DNA from: Cellvibrionaceae bacterium
Lineage (GTDB): Bacteria > Pseudomonadota > Gammaproteobacteria > Pseudomonadales > Cellvibrionaceae
NCBI GenBank assembly: GCA_021151695.1
Contig: JAGKWU010000002.1
Span: 305,624-369,623, forward strand
DNA length: 64,000 nucleotides
Direction: 5' to 3'
Part shown: positions 34,632 to 43,826 of the stretch, piece after piece
How positions within the stretch are numbered: position 1 is the first letter of the stretch
How the letters are laid out: each line of letters begins with the position of its first letter
Made by a program: the position numbers and the translations under genes
The notes under the pieces: model-generated
The model's database searches: none
Told to the model about the DNA's origin: nothing
Seen by the model: the letters and a program-made list of their open reading frames with translations, nothing else

Positions 34632-37091
34632 GTGCAGTGGCCCACTCTCACCCATGCGGTGAAAAAAGATCCCGCCATCGAAAAGAAGATCGACGAGCTT
34701 ATGGCGCGTATGAGCGTGGAGGAAAAAGTAGGGCAGTTGATTCAGCCGGAAATTCGCCATTTAACCCCGCAGGATGTTAAGGACTACCACATAGGTTCGG
34801 TACTTAACGGCGGTGGTTCTGTTCCCAACAATAATCGTTATTCCAAAGCCGCCGACTGGTTGGCTATTGCAGATGGCTACTACACAGCCTCCATGGATGA
34901 GAGCGATGGCAAAGTCGCCATTCCAATCATGTGGGGTACAGATGCCGTACACGGCGTTGGCAATATAGTAGGCGCTACGCTTTTTCCCCATAACATTGCG
35001 CTGGGTGCTACCAACAACCCTGAACTGATCCGTCGCATCGGCGAAATTACTGCCACCGAAATTGCGGTAACTGGCCTCGACTGGGATTTCTCTCCCACCG
35101 TTGCCGTTGCCCGCGATGATCGTTGGGGGCGCACCTATGAATCCTATGCCGAGCATCCCGAAGTCGTGCGCAAATACGCGGGCGAGATGGTAAAAGGTTT
35201 GCAGGGTGTGGCGAATACGGATGATTTCCTATCCAAAACCCGTGTTATTTCTACGGCCAAACACTTTATTGCTGATGGCGGCACGCTCAATGGTATCGAC
35301 CGCGGTGATTCCCTTGTGAGCGAGCAGGAGCTGCGCGATATACATGCCGTGGGTTACTTCAGTGCGATTGAGGCCGGTGTGCAGTCAGTGATGGCTTCCT
35401 TTAGCTGCTGGCAAGGCGAACACATGCACGGCCACAAATACCTGCTTACCGATGTGCTCAAAGATAAGTTGGGTTTTGATGGTCTTGTGGTAGGCGATTG
35501 GAATGGTCACGGCTTTGTGTCCGGTTGTACCAATCTCAATTGTCCGAAAGCGATTAATGCCGGCCTGGATATTTTCATGGTGCCGGACCCACAGTGGAAA
35601 GTGCTTTTCCACAATACCGTTGACCAGATTAAATCCGGTGAAATTTCTGCCGAGCGCGCCGATGACGCTGTGCGTCGGGTTTTGCGTGTGAAGCTGCGCG
35701 CTGGTTTGTGGGATAAGGGCTTGCCGTCCTCGCGTCCCCTGGCTGGCCGCGATGAATTGCTGGGTGCAGCGGCGCATCGTGCAGTAGCTCGTCAAGCGGT
35801 GCGCGAATCTGTTGTGCTCTTGAAGAACAAAAATAAACTCCTGCCCTTGTCGCCCAAGCTCAATATCCTGGTCGCTGGTGATGGTGCAGACAATATCAGC
35901 AAGCAAACCGGTGGTTGGTCAGTTAACTGGCAGGGCACTGGCAATACCATGGCGGACTTCCCCGGTGCTACTACCTTGTGGACGGGCATAGATGCCGCCG
36001 TAAAATCAGCAGGTGGTAAAGCTACGCTCAGCCCCGATGGCAGCTACAGCCAGAAGCCGGATGTGGCCATCGTTATTTTTGGTGAAGATCCTTACGCCGA
36101 GATGCAGGGCGATGTGCAAAACGTATTGCTCAAATCCGGTGATACCACTGATCTCGAATTGTTGCGCAAACTCAAGGCTGACAATATTCCGGTAGTGGCT
36201 TTATTTGTGACGGGTCGCCCGCTCTGGGTAAACCGCGAGTTGAATGCATCCGATGCTTTTGCGGTTATCTGGCAGCCTGGTACTGAAGGCGCGGGTGTGG
36301 CCGATGTGATTTTTGCGGCAGCTGATGGTAAGCCAGCCTACGATACAACGGGTCGCCTGACCTTCTCCTGGCCCAAGCGCCCCGATCAGGCGCCGCTGAA
36401 TTTTGGCGATGAAGGCTATGATCCACTTTTCCCCTACGGTTTTGGTTTGAGTTATTCCGATAAAGATGACTTCAGCAATGACTTGTCGGAAGAGGGTATC
36501 AAACACAAAGCTACCACTGATGTACTGGAGTTATTCAAGCGTCGTCCGCTCAATCCCTTCACGATTATCCTTGAAGGTAAGAACAACGATCGCGCCACAC
36601 TAAATGGCAATGTCGCCAGCGTATCTTCATTGACCGTGAATGCGGTTGACCGCGATGTGCAGGAAGATGCGCGTCGTGCGCAATGGAACGGCGCGGGCGA
36701 AGGTCTTGTGGCTATTTCCACCCTGAATCGCCAGGTGCTCAGTGATTACCTTCACTCCAACTCGGCGCTGGTGTTTGATGTGAAGGTTGATCAGGCGCCC
36801 CAGGGCAATGCACGCGTGCGTATTGGCTGTGGACCATCCTGCTACACAGAGGTGGACCTCACAGCGCAATTTAAGGCGATTGCAGGCCAGGGTTGGAAAA
36901 CGGTAAAAGTCGATCTGGTACTTTTCCCGGATGCAGGTACAGATTTCGGTTTGAAGCGTACCCAGGAAGAATTGTTTGAGCTGGTGCTTGATCCTTTCAG
37001 CCTGGTAGCCAATGGCGAACTTGATCTGGTGTTCTCCAATGTCCGTATTGAAAAACACGCGGGACAACAAGGCGCTATTCGCTGCGAATAA
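34632..37091 (+). CDS. GH3 beta-glucosidase / exo-beta-glucan hydrolase, apparently cytoplasmic
   Basis: The 819-residue enzyme starts at GTG 34632 with GGAGG nine bases upstream, and the protein begins MQWPTLTHAVKKDPAIEKK. Homology to exo-1,3/1,4-beta-glucosidases such as ExoP starts here (RMSVEEKVGQLIQPEI, GSVLNGGGSVPNNN, MWGTDAVHGVGN). The nucleophile is predicted to be Asp289 in VVGDWNGHG. The (beta/alpha)8 domain is followed by an alpha/beta sandwich (GRPLWVNRELNAS, WQPGTEGAGVADV) and a C-terminal beta-rich domain (about 690-819). Related secreted enzymes carry a signal or lipobox before this point; none is present here. It would release glucose from imported cello-oligosaccharides or glucans, feeding glucokinase. 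It shares its operator with glk. Confidence 0.93.
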   Translation: MQWPTLTHAVKKDPAIEKKIDELMARMSVEEKVGQLIQPEIRHLTPQDVKDYHIGSVLNGGGSVPNNNRYSKAADWLAIADGYYTASMDESDGKVAIPIMWGTDAVHGVGNIVGATLFPHNIALGATNNPELIRRIGEITATEIAVTGLDWDFSPTVAVARDDRWGRTYESYAEHPEVVRKYAGEMVKGLQGVANTDDFLSKTRVISTAKHFIADGGTLNGIDRGDSLVSEQELRDIHAVGYFSAIEAGVQSVMASFSCWQGEHMHGHKYLLTDVLKDKLGFDGLVVGDWNGHGFVSGCTNLNCPKAINAGLDIFMVPDPQWKVLFHNTVDQIKSGEISAERADDAVRRVLRVKLRAGLWDKGLPSSRPLAGRDELLGAAAHRAVARQAVRESVVLLKNKNKLLPLSPKLNILVAGDGADNISKQTGGWSVNWQGTGNTMADFPGATTLWTGIDAAVKSAGGKATLSPDGSYSQKPDVAIVIFGEDPYAEMQGDVQNVLLKSGDTTDLELLRKLKADNIPVVALFVTGRPLWVNRELNASDAFAVIWQPGTEGAGVADVIFAAADGKPAYDTTGRLTFSWPKRPDQAPLNFGDEGYDPLFPYGFGLSYSDKDDFSNDLSEEGIKHKATTDVLELFKRRPLNPFTIILEGKNNDRATLNGNVASVSSLTVNAVDRDVQEDARRAQWNGAGEGLVAISTLNRQVLSDYLHSNSALVFDVKVDQAPQGNARVRIGCGPSCYTEVDLTAQFKAIAGQGWKTVKVDLVLFPDAGTDFGLKRTQEELFELVLDPFSLVANGELDLVFSNVRIEKHAGQQGAIRCE

Positions 37092-37104
37092 GCCGATCAC
37101 CAAA

Positions 37105-37162
37105 GCCGATGAACATTGCTCATCGGCCTATATCCCCTAAAAAGCCGCTGATGCGGCTTTTT
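37105..37162 (+). terminator. Two consecutive hairpins after the GH3 gene
   Basis: GCCGATGA/TCATCGGC (37105-37112, 37120-37127) is followed by AAAAAGCCGC/GCGGCTTTTT (37139-37148, 37153-37162) with a T-run. The second is a clear rho-independent terminator. Confidence 0.85.
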
Positions 37163-37671
37163 TTTCGCTTGTTATCCACCTCGAATAAACCGGATCACTT
37201 CGCTGTGCTTTAGTTGTGTTCATTTTGGGTGCAGGGCAAAAATCACCTTCGTACAGGTATTTTCTGTGTAATGCAAATGACTGTAAAAAATACAGATGCA
37301 TTCTTATGGGGCTGTTTGCGAGGGTGGGGTGCATATACCTGCTCGCATCTGGAGCAAAAAAAATTTTGAAAATGTTTTTCGCTGGCGCAGAAAAATGAAA
37401 TGTTTCACCAAGTATGTGCGTTACAGTTTTGTTAAGAAAATGTAACAGAATTTTTAATCAGTTCTTAAATTCTTGATTTTAATAAGTAATTTGTTTGATT
37501 TTATGGCGCCAAAATTGTTTGGCATAGCGCTTGCTCTAGTGCTTGCAGTCATGCCAAAAACCAAAAAGCAAAAAATTTGGTTGAGATAGTGAAGGGTAAA
37601 ATGAATTTTCTCATCACAAAAAAACAGGCAGGTGTGACCATTACTAAACGCTAATCTTTGGAGAAAGCCCC
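37163..37671 (+). promoter_or_regulatory. Porin upstream region with sigma-54-like promoter and distal dyad
   Basis: TGGCAT (37520-37525), 5 bases and TTGCT (37531-37535) match the -24/-12 consensus except one base, with GG and GC 10 bases apart. Transcription would start about 37546. GTTACA (37420-37425) and TGTAAC (37441-37446) form a spaced dyad about 100 bp upstream, a suitable place for an activator. The rest of the region has no gene. Confidence 0.6.
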
Positions 37672-38976
37672 ATGAAAAAACACACCGCTCATCTTCTTTG
37701 CGCTGCTGCTGGCTCGTTACTTTTTTCTGCGCAATCAACACAGGCTGCGCAAACAATCACTGAAGGTTTGCAATCCGGCAGCTCTGTAAAAGTCAACGTT
37801 CGTACACGTTACGAAAGCGTTAGCTGGGATGGTTATGAAGATGCGGATGCACTGACTGCAAGAACACGTTTAAGCTATCAGTCAGGTGCCTGGAATGGTT
37901 TTGCAGTAACAGCAGAAATGGATAACGTGACTGCACTGGACAACAAAGTGGATTACGCCACTTGGGGTGCAGACCCAATTATGGTGAACGGTAAAAAAGC
38001 CGCACCAATTTTTGATCCGGAAGGTACTGACCTTAACCAGATTTTATTGTCCTATTCCACGTTTAATAACAACATTAAATACGGCCGTCAGCGTATTGTG
38101 CTGGATAACTCACGCTTTATCGGCAACGTGGGCTGGCGCCAGAACGAGCAGACTTACGATGGTGTTTCCTTCACCAATAAATCTATTCGTTACACCAATA
38201 TTTTTGTTGCACACATTACTAACGTAAACCGCATTTTCGGCAACGATATTCCCGTGCAAGGTGACTATAAACAAGATACCAATCTCTTCAACATAAGCTA
38301 CACAGGTTTTGAAGCGGGTAAATTGGTTGGTTACGCTTATCTGATCGATAACCTCGATGACGCCACCTTGATTGGCACCAGTGGTAATAAGACTCTCGCT
38401 ATTTCCAGTGATACCTACGGTGTGCGTTGGTCCAGCACAGCTAATCCTGCATTTATGTACACGCTGGAATACGCGCAGCAAAAAGGCGCAGGCAGCAACC
38501 CGCTGGATTACACTGCAGATTATTATCTGGCTGAAGCAAGTACTACCCTGGGACGTTTTGTTCCGCAAATTGGCTACGAAGTGCTTGGCTCTGACGGCGG
38601 CATCAAAGGCTTCTCAACACCTTTCGCCACTCTGCATATTTTCAACGGTTGGGCTGACCGTTTCCTTGCAACACCAAAAGAAGGTATCAAGGATATGTAT
38701 GCCAGCTTGACCACAACTATCTCTGGCTTCACCCTGATCGCATCCTTCCATGATTACAACGCTGATGCCAAGGTTGCCAGCGGTGCACTCAAAGGTAAAA
38801 CGATCGACTATGGTACCGAGTGGAACTTGAGCGCGAGCAAAAAAATCGGCGCTGTTGTTTACACGGCGAAATACGCCGCGTTTGATAACAGTGGTGATTG
38901 GAAAGCTACTGTAGGTAAAACTACCTTGGCTTCTGACACCAGTAAATTCTGGTTCCAGGCTGATTGGAACTTTTAA
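37672..38976 (+). CDS. Outer-membrane porin-like beta-barrel (alginate-export-like family)
   Basis: The 434-residue protein starts with a signal peptide ending in STQA-AQT. Many alternating beta strands follow (VKVNVRTRYESVSW, DALTARTRLSYQSGAW, IKYGRQRIVLDNSRFIGNVGWRQNEQ). It ends in FWFQADWNF, where the terminal Phe is the usual barrel-assembly signal. The RTR and GRQRI-GWRQ pattern is shared with the alginate-export-type porin group. It should form an outer-membrane channel for oligosaccharides or other anions; the substrate is unknown. GGAG lies just before the ATG. It is single and apparently under a sigma-54-like promoter, in the sugar locus after the beta-glucosidase. Confidence 0.85.
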   Translation: MKKHTAHLLCAAAGSLLFSAQSTQAAQTITEGLQSGSSVKVNVRTRYESVSWDGYEDADALTARTRLSYQSGAWNGFAVTAEMDNVTALDNKVDYATWGADPIMVNGKKAAPIFDPEGTDLNQILLSYSTFNNNIKYGRQRIVLDNSRFIGNVGWRQNEQTYDGVSFTNKSIRYTNIFVAHITNVNRIFGNDIPVQGDYKQDTNLFNISYTGFEAGKLVGYAYLIDNLDDATLIGTSGNKTLAISSDTYGVRWSSTANPAFMYTLEYAQQKGAGSNPLDYTADYYLAEASTTLGRFVPQIGYEVLGSDGGIKGFSTPFATLHIFNGWADRFLATPKEGIKDMYASLTTTISGFTLIASFHDYNADAKVASGALKGKTIDYGTEWNLSASKKIGAVVYTAKYAAFDNSGDWKATVGKTTLASDTSKFWFQADWNF

Positions 38977-39069
38977 GTAGCGCTTTTTAACAGAAGGATC
39001 TGTTAGGCAATGTGAGTGTAAGAAAGAGCACCCTTAAGAAGGTGCAGCAAAAAGGTACAGTGAAATAAG

Positions 39070-39101
39070 ATCCCCGATTGGAAACAGTCGGGGATTTTTT
39101 T
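39070..39101 (+). terminator. Terminator after the porin gene
   Basis: ATCCCCGA (39070-39077) and TCGGGGAT (39088-39095) with TTTTTT behind form a typical terminator about 95 bp after the stop codon. Confidence 0.85.
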
Positions 39102-39218
39102 ATCCATTCGGAAATATGTGCCCCTCATCAAACATTGAATTGTTGATGTTTAAAATAAATTGATGAGTGGACCGGAAACGTGCATTGTTTCGCGTCAACG
39201 TTGGCTAGGGTTAGGGCT

Positions 39219-40331
39219 ATGAGTGTAAAAGTATGGGATCCGGCGATTGCGTTGCCGAAGGACCTTGATGATGCGTTACAGCTGATCGAACAGCTGGAAA
39301 CTTTTGAAGAAAAGCCCAATCCCAAATTTCTGGCGCTTGCCCAGGTTTTGCTGGCTGACTCCGCTTTCGCAGGCCAGTGGGGTGCAGAGCGTATGGTGGA
39401 AGCAGCTGAAAGTTGCACCTGTGCTATATGGGCGCCGCGTCTTCCCGCTGGCGATGCCATGCCGGCGACACGTGCTGTTGTTGAGCAGGCTATTGCATTG
39501 GGACTGGTGGCTTACGTGGATGCCTGGCAAGTGGTTTTTTTGCCCGCGGGTGGCACGGTAACGCCGACGCAAAAAGCTCGTTATGACGAAGATTTTGAAT
39601 ATTACGACTCCCGGTTGCATGCACGTGCCGATGTTTGCTGGAAGTTGCTTAAGGGTTTTACCGAACATTTCGCACAACTCGGTTTCTTCCCCAGCAATTT
39701 GGACCCCAGCGAAACCAACAGATTTGCTGCCTTGTCTTTTTACGATCGTTACATCGGCGAGTTCTCGCGCCCCATTCACGATGGTTGGCAACGGCTCTTA
39801 GTCAGTGTCAATCATCATGATGCCAATACAGAGTTTTTTAAATGTTCGGTAGGCGTTTGCATAGGTAGCAAATCCGTCGAAACCATTTTCACGCAGGTAT
39901 TCGGGGATGGCATTCGCCATATAGATACATTTTTCTTTAACCCCGCGCTTTTCTTAAACGGTTACGACGATGGTTTTGCGGCAACGAACGACTTGCAGGT
40001 GCAGGAGCTTCCGGCGTTAATTGAACGCCTTGCTATGCCAGTACTTGATCTCGCAGTCGATATCAACGGATTGGATGTGGTGATGAATGAATCATCGCGT
40101 TTCCCTTTTAGTCATTCACCTCATCCACTCTCTCCAAAAAACCTGGCAGATAATTTCGTAAGCTTTGGGCGACAGTCTTGCTTAAAAACACTTATTGTTG
40201 CCTGGCTCGCGCGCAACCCGGGCTTCGAAAATCGTGTTGCAACTTTGCGGGAGTTTGTGAAAACACGGGTAGATGTCAGTGAAGATGATCTGGAAAAATT
40301 GCTCGCTTATTTGCCAACTGTGTCTCGTTAA
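39219..40331 (+). CDS. Hypothetical cytoplasmic protein, 370 residues
   Basis: ATG 39219 behind an AGGG-type ribosome site is chosen; an in-frame ATG at 39180 would add 13 residues with poor context. No signal peptide, membrane helix or known catalytic motif is visible. The N-terminal 90 residues are helical and acidic. The centre contains several aromatic-rich segments (FEYYDSRLHARADVCWKLL, HIDTFFFNPALFLNGYDD), and a Cys pair is near CSVGVC. I do not recognise the family. It is convergent with the F5/8C gene cluster and transcribed alone. Confidence 0.75.
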   Translation: MSVKVWDPAIALPKDLDDALQLIEQLETFEEKPNPKFLALAQVLLADSAFAGQWGAERMVEAAESCTCAIWAPRLPAGDAMPATRAVVEQAIALGLVAYVDAWQVVFLPAGGTVTPTQKARYDEDFEYYDSRLHARADVCWKLLKGFTEHFAQLGFFPSNLDPSETNRFAALSFYDRYIGEFSRPIHDGWQRLLVSVNHHDANTEFFKCSVGVCIGSKSVETIFTQVFGDGIRHIDTFFFNPALFLNGYDDGFAATNDLQVQELPALIERLAMPVLDLAVDINGLDVVMNESSRFPFSHSPHPLSPKNLADNFVSFGRQSCLKTLIVAWLARNPGFENRVATLREFVKTRVDVSEDDLEKLLAYLPTVSR

Positions 40332-40344
40332 AAATTGGATAATT

Positions 40345-40384
40345 AAAAAAGCCCCGGTCGAAAATTTTCAGCCGGGACTTTTAT
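40345..40384. terminator. Bidirectional terminator
   Basis: AAAAGCCCCGG and CCGGGACTTTT stem, with A- and T-runs, separates the hypothetical gene and the first F5/8C gene, which converge. Confidence 0.85.
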
Positions 40385-40398
40385 TTTTTAATTAAAAC

Positions 40399-43302
40399 TT
40401 ACTGCGCAGGATAATCTGTCACGCGCGGTGTATTCACTGCAATTCCAGGCGCTGTTGAGCCGCCGGTATTGTTAATCACATTTTGAATAGCACCGTTGTT
40501 AGTGAGGTTCACCGTTACCATGTGATGGAATTTCACGTTGGGTGTATTGGGCACTTCAATCGCACGGCTCAAGAACACATTGGGTTGCAAGAATACGGCG
40601 TAAATCCCCAAGCCCCAGGCTTCGTGGTTGGTGACTGTGTCAGCCACTTTGTAGGAAGCCCAGCCATTAACACCTGCTCCACTGGTGAAGTCGGCTTGTG
40701 TTGGTGGATCGTAGGGAATTTCGGATTGGTAGAAATAAGTCCGGCCGTTATTGCCATTCCACAACACTTGATATTGTTGGAAGTGTTCTACAAACAATCC
40801 GTAAGCGGTGACGTTATTGCCGTTAACAACCAAACCATTGCGCGCTGTATTGGAGTTCCAACCAGCGCCATCCCCATGGTCTGCACGCCATAACCATGTG
40901 TGATCGATAATCACATCGTTGCTGTTGATTTGCATACTCACCGTTGCTTTAGTGGCGCCGTTACCGCCCACTCGTACAAACACATCGCTCACTGAGGTCG
41001 GGTTGGACGCGTGGCTGGCGTTACTACCACTGGGCCCAACTTCTACCAGCACAGGTGAATTAGTTAAGCCTGCGTCTACAAACAAATGTGCGAGTTTTAC
41101 GCCATCAACATCAGCAACAGAGATAGCGGCTTTGCCTGTGGTAGGGTGCAAAGTCGCAAAGCCCATGCCCATCACAATGGTGTCGGCACGCGTTACGCGA
41201 ATAGTATCGGTCAAATCATAAATACCGGGTGTTAACAGCAAATGTTTACCTTGGCTCAATGCAGAGTTGATGCTGCTTGCTGAATCTACACCGGCATGGG
41301 CGATATAGAAATTCTCCAGTGACACGGATGTGCCTGCACCTATACCGGCTGCCCAGGAAATACCTTTGCTGTTGGTTTTCAATGCAGGTACGAACACTTC
41401 GTAATTATTGCCGTTGAGATAAAGGAAAGGTTTTTCGCGCACTACAGGCGCGCTATCCACAAAGGTATTCGCGGCGGTTGGCCAGGTGCCACCGGGCAAA
41501 TTATTGGGAATGCCTACAAAAACCATATTCCACAAATTGCCAGTCCAGCTGCCCCATTCGGTGTTGCGCGAAATCCATTGCTGTTGAGAGCCGCTGCTGA
41601 CATCGAAATCAATTTTTGAATCTGACATCCAGCCGCCGCTCGCCCAACCACCAGACGCATGCAAGGAAATATTGTTGTTCAGCACATGGATACGACGGAA
41701 AGGCACAGCTTGCGACACTGCCCAACGCATTCCACCTTGTGGGAAAGCGGCCAGGTTTTCGAGGCCGCGCCAGAAGTTTTGTGTGGCGTTATTGTTTGGC
41801 AAAATCGGTTCTGAACGAATGCTCGCAATTTTTACTTGATCAGGTACTGAACCCAGTCCAATCACATGCGTGAAGAAGCCGACGGGAATATCAATATTGT
41901 AAGTGCCTGGTTTAAACATAATCGCCGTACGCGGTGTGCCAAATTGATTGTTTTGTTGCACGCTGAAAATCGCGTTGATTTTGTTTTGGATATCCGCGGT
42001 ATTCATGCTTGTATCAAACACTTGTACGTTAGCGCCAAAGTCAGGATTGCCAGAGCTGGCAGCGGTAGTGACCTGGATGCTGGCCGACTGCGCTGATGCA
42101 CCGAAACCGGCATAGGCCACTACTTTGAATGTATAAGGCGTGCTTGGGTTTAAACCGATAACTACAGTGCTGGTGCCCTTAGTGGATAGGATTTCCTGAT
42201 TGTCTTTATAAATTCTGTAGCCATCGACACAGGGCGTGGCGGCTGTCCACGACAACGTCAGGCTGGTACTGGTGATACCTGTTGCGGTCAGGTTACTCAC
42301 AGCACCTGGCAACTGATCGCAAGTTTTTGAAGATGACGAGGATGATGTGGAGGTTCGCGATGAGGTGCTCTCTGAGGTGCTGGTAGATGTTGAGGTGCTG
42401 CTGGATGTGCGACTAGACGTGGACGACGAAGTCACTACCTGATCGCGAGCACCATACACCTGGAGCTCCCACAGCGAATAGCCGTAAGCCGTTGCACGAG
42501 CCTGGCCGTTAAAACGCACATAGCGCCCCTGGCCCGAAACCGTGAGATCATCTGTGCCGCCATCACCGCTGGTGGTTGAATAAATCGTTGTCCAGCTGGA
42601 GGCATTATCAGAGACCTGGATTTGATAACTGCGTCCGTAGGCCGCCTCCCAATTCAACAACACGCGATTGATTGTCGCTTTGGAGCCGAGGTCGACATAA
42701 ATCCATTCCGCGTCGGTGAAATTACTGCCCCAACGGGTTCCTGTATTGCCATCCACAGCATTCACGGCAGCAAAGCCGCCTTCTTGCGATGACGCTACTA
42801 CAGGCGCGTTTTGTGAAAGCAGGGTGGAGGTGGTTACCGGTGTGCCATATACCTGGTATTCCCACAGTGAGTAGCCGTAGCCGGTGGCGCGTGCGGTACC
42901 GTTGATGCGCACATAACGACCTTGGCCAGAAACACTTAAATCGTCCGTGCCGCCGTCACCGGTAGTGGTGGAATAAATGGTGGTCCAGCTGGTGGCGTTA
43001 TCCGACACTTGCACCTGGTATCCGCGCCCGTAAGCAGCCTCCCAATTTAATAGTACGCGATTAATTTTGTAGGCTTTGCCGAGGTCGACATAAATCCATT
43101 CGGCATCCGTAAAGTTGCTACCCCAGCGTGTACCTGTATTACCGTCCACGGCGGCGGCCGGTGTTAAACCTTGTTGGGATGATGAGGCCACGACGGGCAT
43201 GTTTTGTGACACAAGTGTTTGTGCGGCACTAAATCCCGAATAACACAGTGCCGCGGCGCAGCCGAGCAGGGCGAGTGGTCGCCTAATGATTTTTTTTAAC
43301 AT
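40399..43302 (-). CDS. Secreted protein with two F5/8C domains, FnIII and beta-helix-like catalytic region
   Basis: ATG 43302 with AAGGAG seven bases upstream gives 967 residues; an ATG six codons earlier lacks a ribosome site. A signal peptide ends near GFSAA-Q. Two discoidin (F5/8C, CBM32-like) domains follow (about 30-153 and 162-285), each with NTGTRWGSNFTDAEWIYVDL. A Ser/Thr linker (about 288-327), a FnIII domain (about 330-415) and a 540-residue C-terminal region follow. The latter resembles pectate-lyase-like right-handed helices (FKPGTYNIDIPVGF, LLTPGIYDLTDTIRV, IDHTWLWRADHG, VTAYGLFVEHFQQYQVLWNG). It probably binds and acts on a polysaccharide. The same C-terminal region occurs in streptomycete proteins often labelled F5/8 type C or adenylyl cyclase; no cyclase residues are evident. 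It is the paralogue of the next gene. Confidence 0.85.
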   Translation of the reverse strand: MLKKIIRRPLALLGCAAALCYSGFSAAQTLVSQNMPVVASSSQQGLTPAAAVDGNTGTRWGSNFTDAEWIYVDLGKAYKINRVLLNWEAAYGRGYQVQVSDNATSWTTIYSTTTGDGGTDDLSVSGQGRYVRINGTARATGYGYSLWEYQVYGTPVTTSTLLSQNAPVVASSQEGGFAAVNAVDGNTGTRWGSNFTDAEWIYVDLGSKATINRVLLNWEAAYGRSYQIQVSDNASSWTTIYSTTSGDGGTDDLTVSGQGRYVRFNGQARATAYGYSLWELQVYGARDQVVTSSSTSSRTSSSTSTSTSTSESTSSRTSTSSSSSSKTCDQLPGAVSNLTATGITSTSLTLSWTAATPCVDGYRIYKDNQEILSTKGTSTVVIGLNPSTPYTFKVVAYAGFGASAQSASIQVTTAASSGNPDFGANVQVFDTSMNTADIQNKINAIFSVQQNNQFGTPRTAIMFKPGTYNIDIPVGFFTHVIGLGSVPDQVKIASIRSEPILPNNNATQNFWRGLENLAAFPQGGMRWAVSQAVPFRRIHVLNNNISLHASGGWASGGWMSDSKIDFDVSSGSQQQWISRNTEWGSWTGNLWNMVFVGIPNNLPGGTWPTAANTFVDSAPVVREKPFLYLNGNNYEVFVPALKTNSKGISWAAGIGAGTSVSLENFYIAHAGVDSASSINSALSQGKHLLLTPGIYDLTDTIRVTRADTIVMGMGFATLHPTTGKAAISVADVDGVKLAHLFVDAGLTNSPVLVEVGPSGSNASHASNPTSVSDVFVRVGGNGATKATVSMQINSNDVIIDHTWLWRADHGDGAGWNSNTARNGLVVNGNNVTAYGLFVEHFQQYQVLWNGNNGRTYFYQSEIPYDPPTQADFTSGAGVNGWASYKVADTVTNHEAWGLGIYAVFLQPNVFLSRAIEVPNTPNVKFHHMVTVNLTNNGAIQNVINNTGGSTAPGIAVNTPRVTDYPAQ

Positions 43303-43826
43303 GGGTGTTCTCCTTACCATTTATTGTTCGTAAAGAATCATGCGGTGAGGAGATATTTCCTTGCAGTTGAAACCGGCAATTCCCTGGTTGGCGTGACCAA
43401 CCTGCAGACGACTTTATAAGTGGTGAAACCGTTACACGTTACGGCGGGATACGCGCAATGGATACAGCATCCTGTCTCTCGTTATTGTTTACTGCGCCAG
43501 TGATGATGCAAAAAATATCTCGCGGAACTCATTCACTGTTTGTGTGAGCGAGCGCGAAAATCTTAGTGTGAGTGATAAGTGAGAATCTTCCTGATAATTA
43601 CATTTAACAAAACTGGGTTTGTTCGAGTAATGTAAAAAGTGAGAACAAATCAGGAATAAAAATAAGAAAATTTTTAGATATAGCGATTAGCAAGCGCGTT
43701 GGATGATTGTGAGATTTGTATCAACTACATGTTGTGCGCTGGTTTTATTCGCTAGCAATAAAAAGCCCCTGGCGCAAAATCACGACAGGGGCAAACTACT
43801 CACTCAAATTTTATGAACGCTGTTTA
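43303..43826. other. Spacer between the two F5/8C paralogues
   Basis: This 524-bp spacer begins with the leader of the downstream gene and holds a hairpin GGTTGG/CCAACC (43386-43402). It ends with the terminator of the upstream paralogue. Direct GTTAC motifs occur around 43430. No gene is visible. Confidence 0.5.
43761..43792 (-). terminator. Terminator of the second F5/8C gene
   Basis: GCCCCTG (43765-43771) and CAGGGGC (43786-43792) with four A's before them (T's on the minus strand) lie 35 bp past the stop codon. Confidence 0.75.

Noticed and set aside
43480..43500. Possible remnant of a third F5/8C paralogue 3' end (TTACTGCGCC)
   Set aside because: Only about ten bases match, which is expected by chance.
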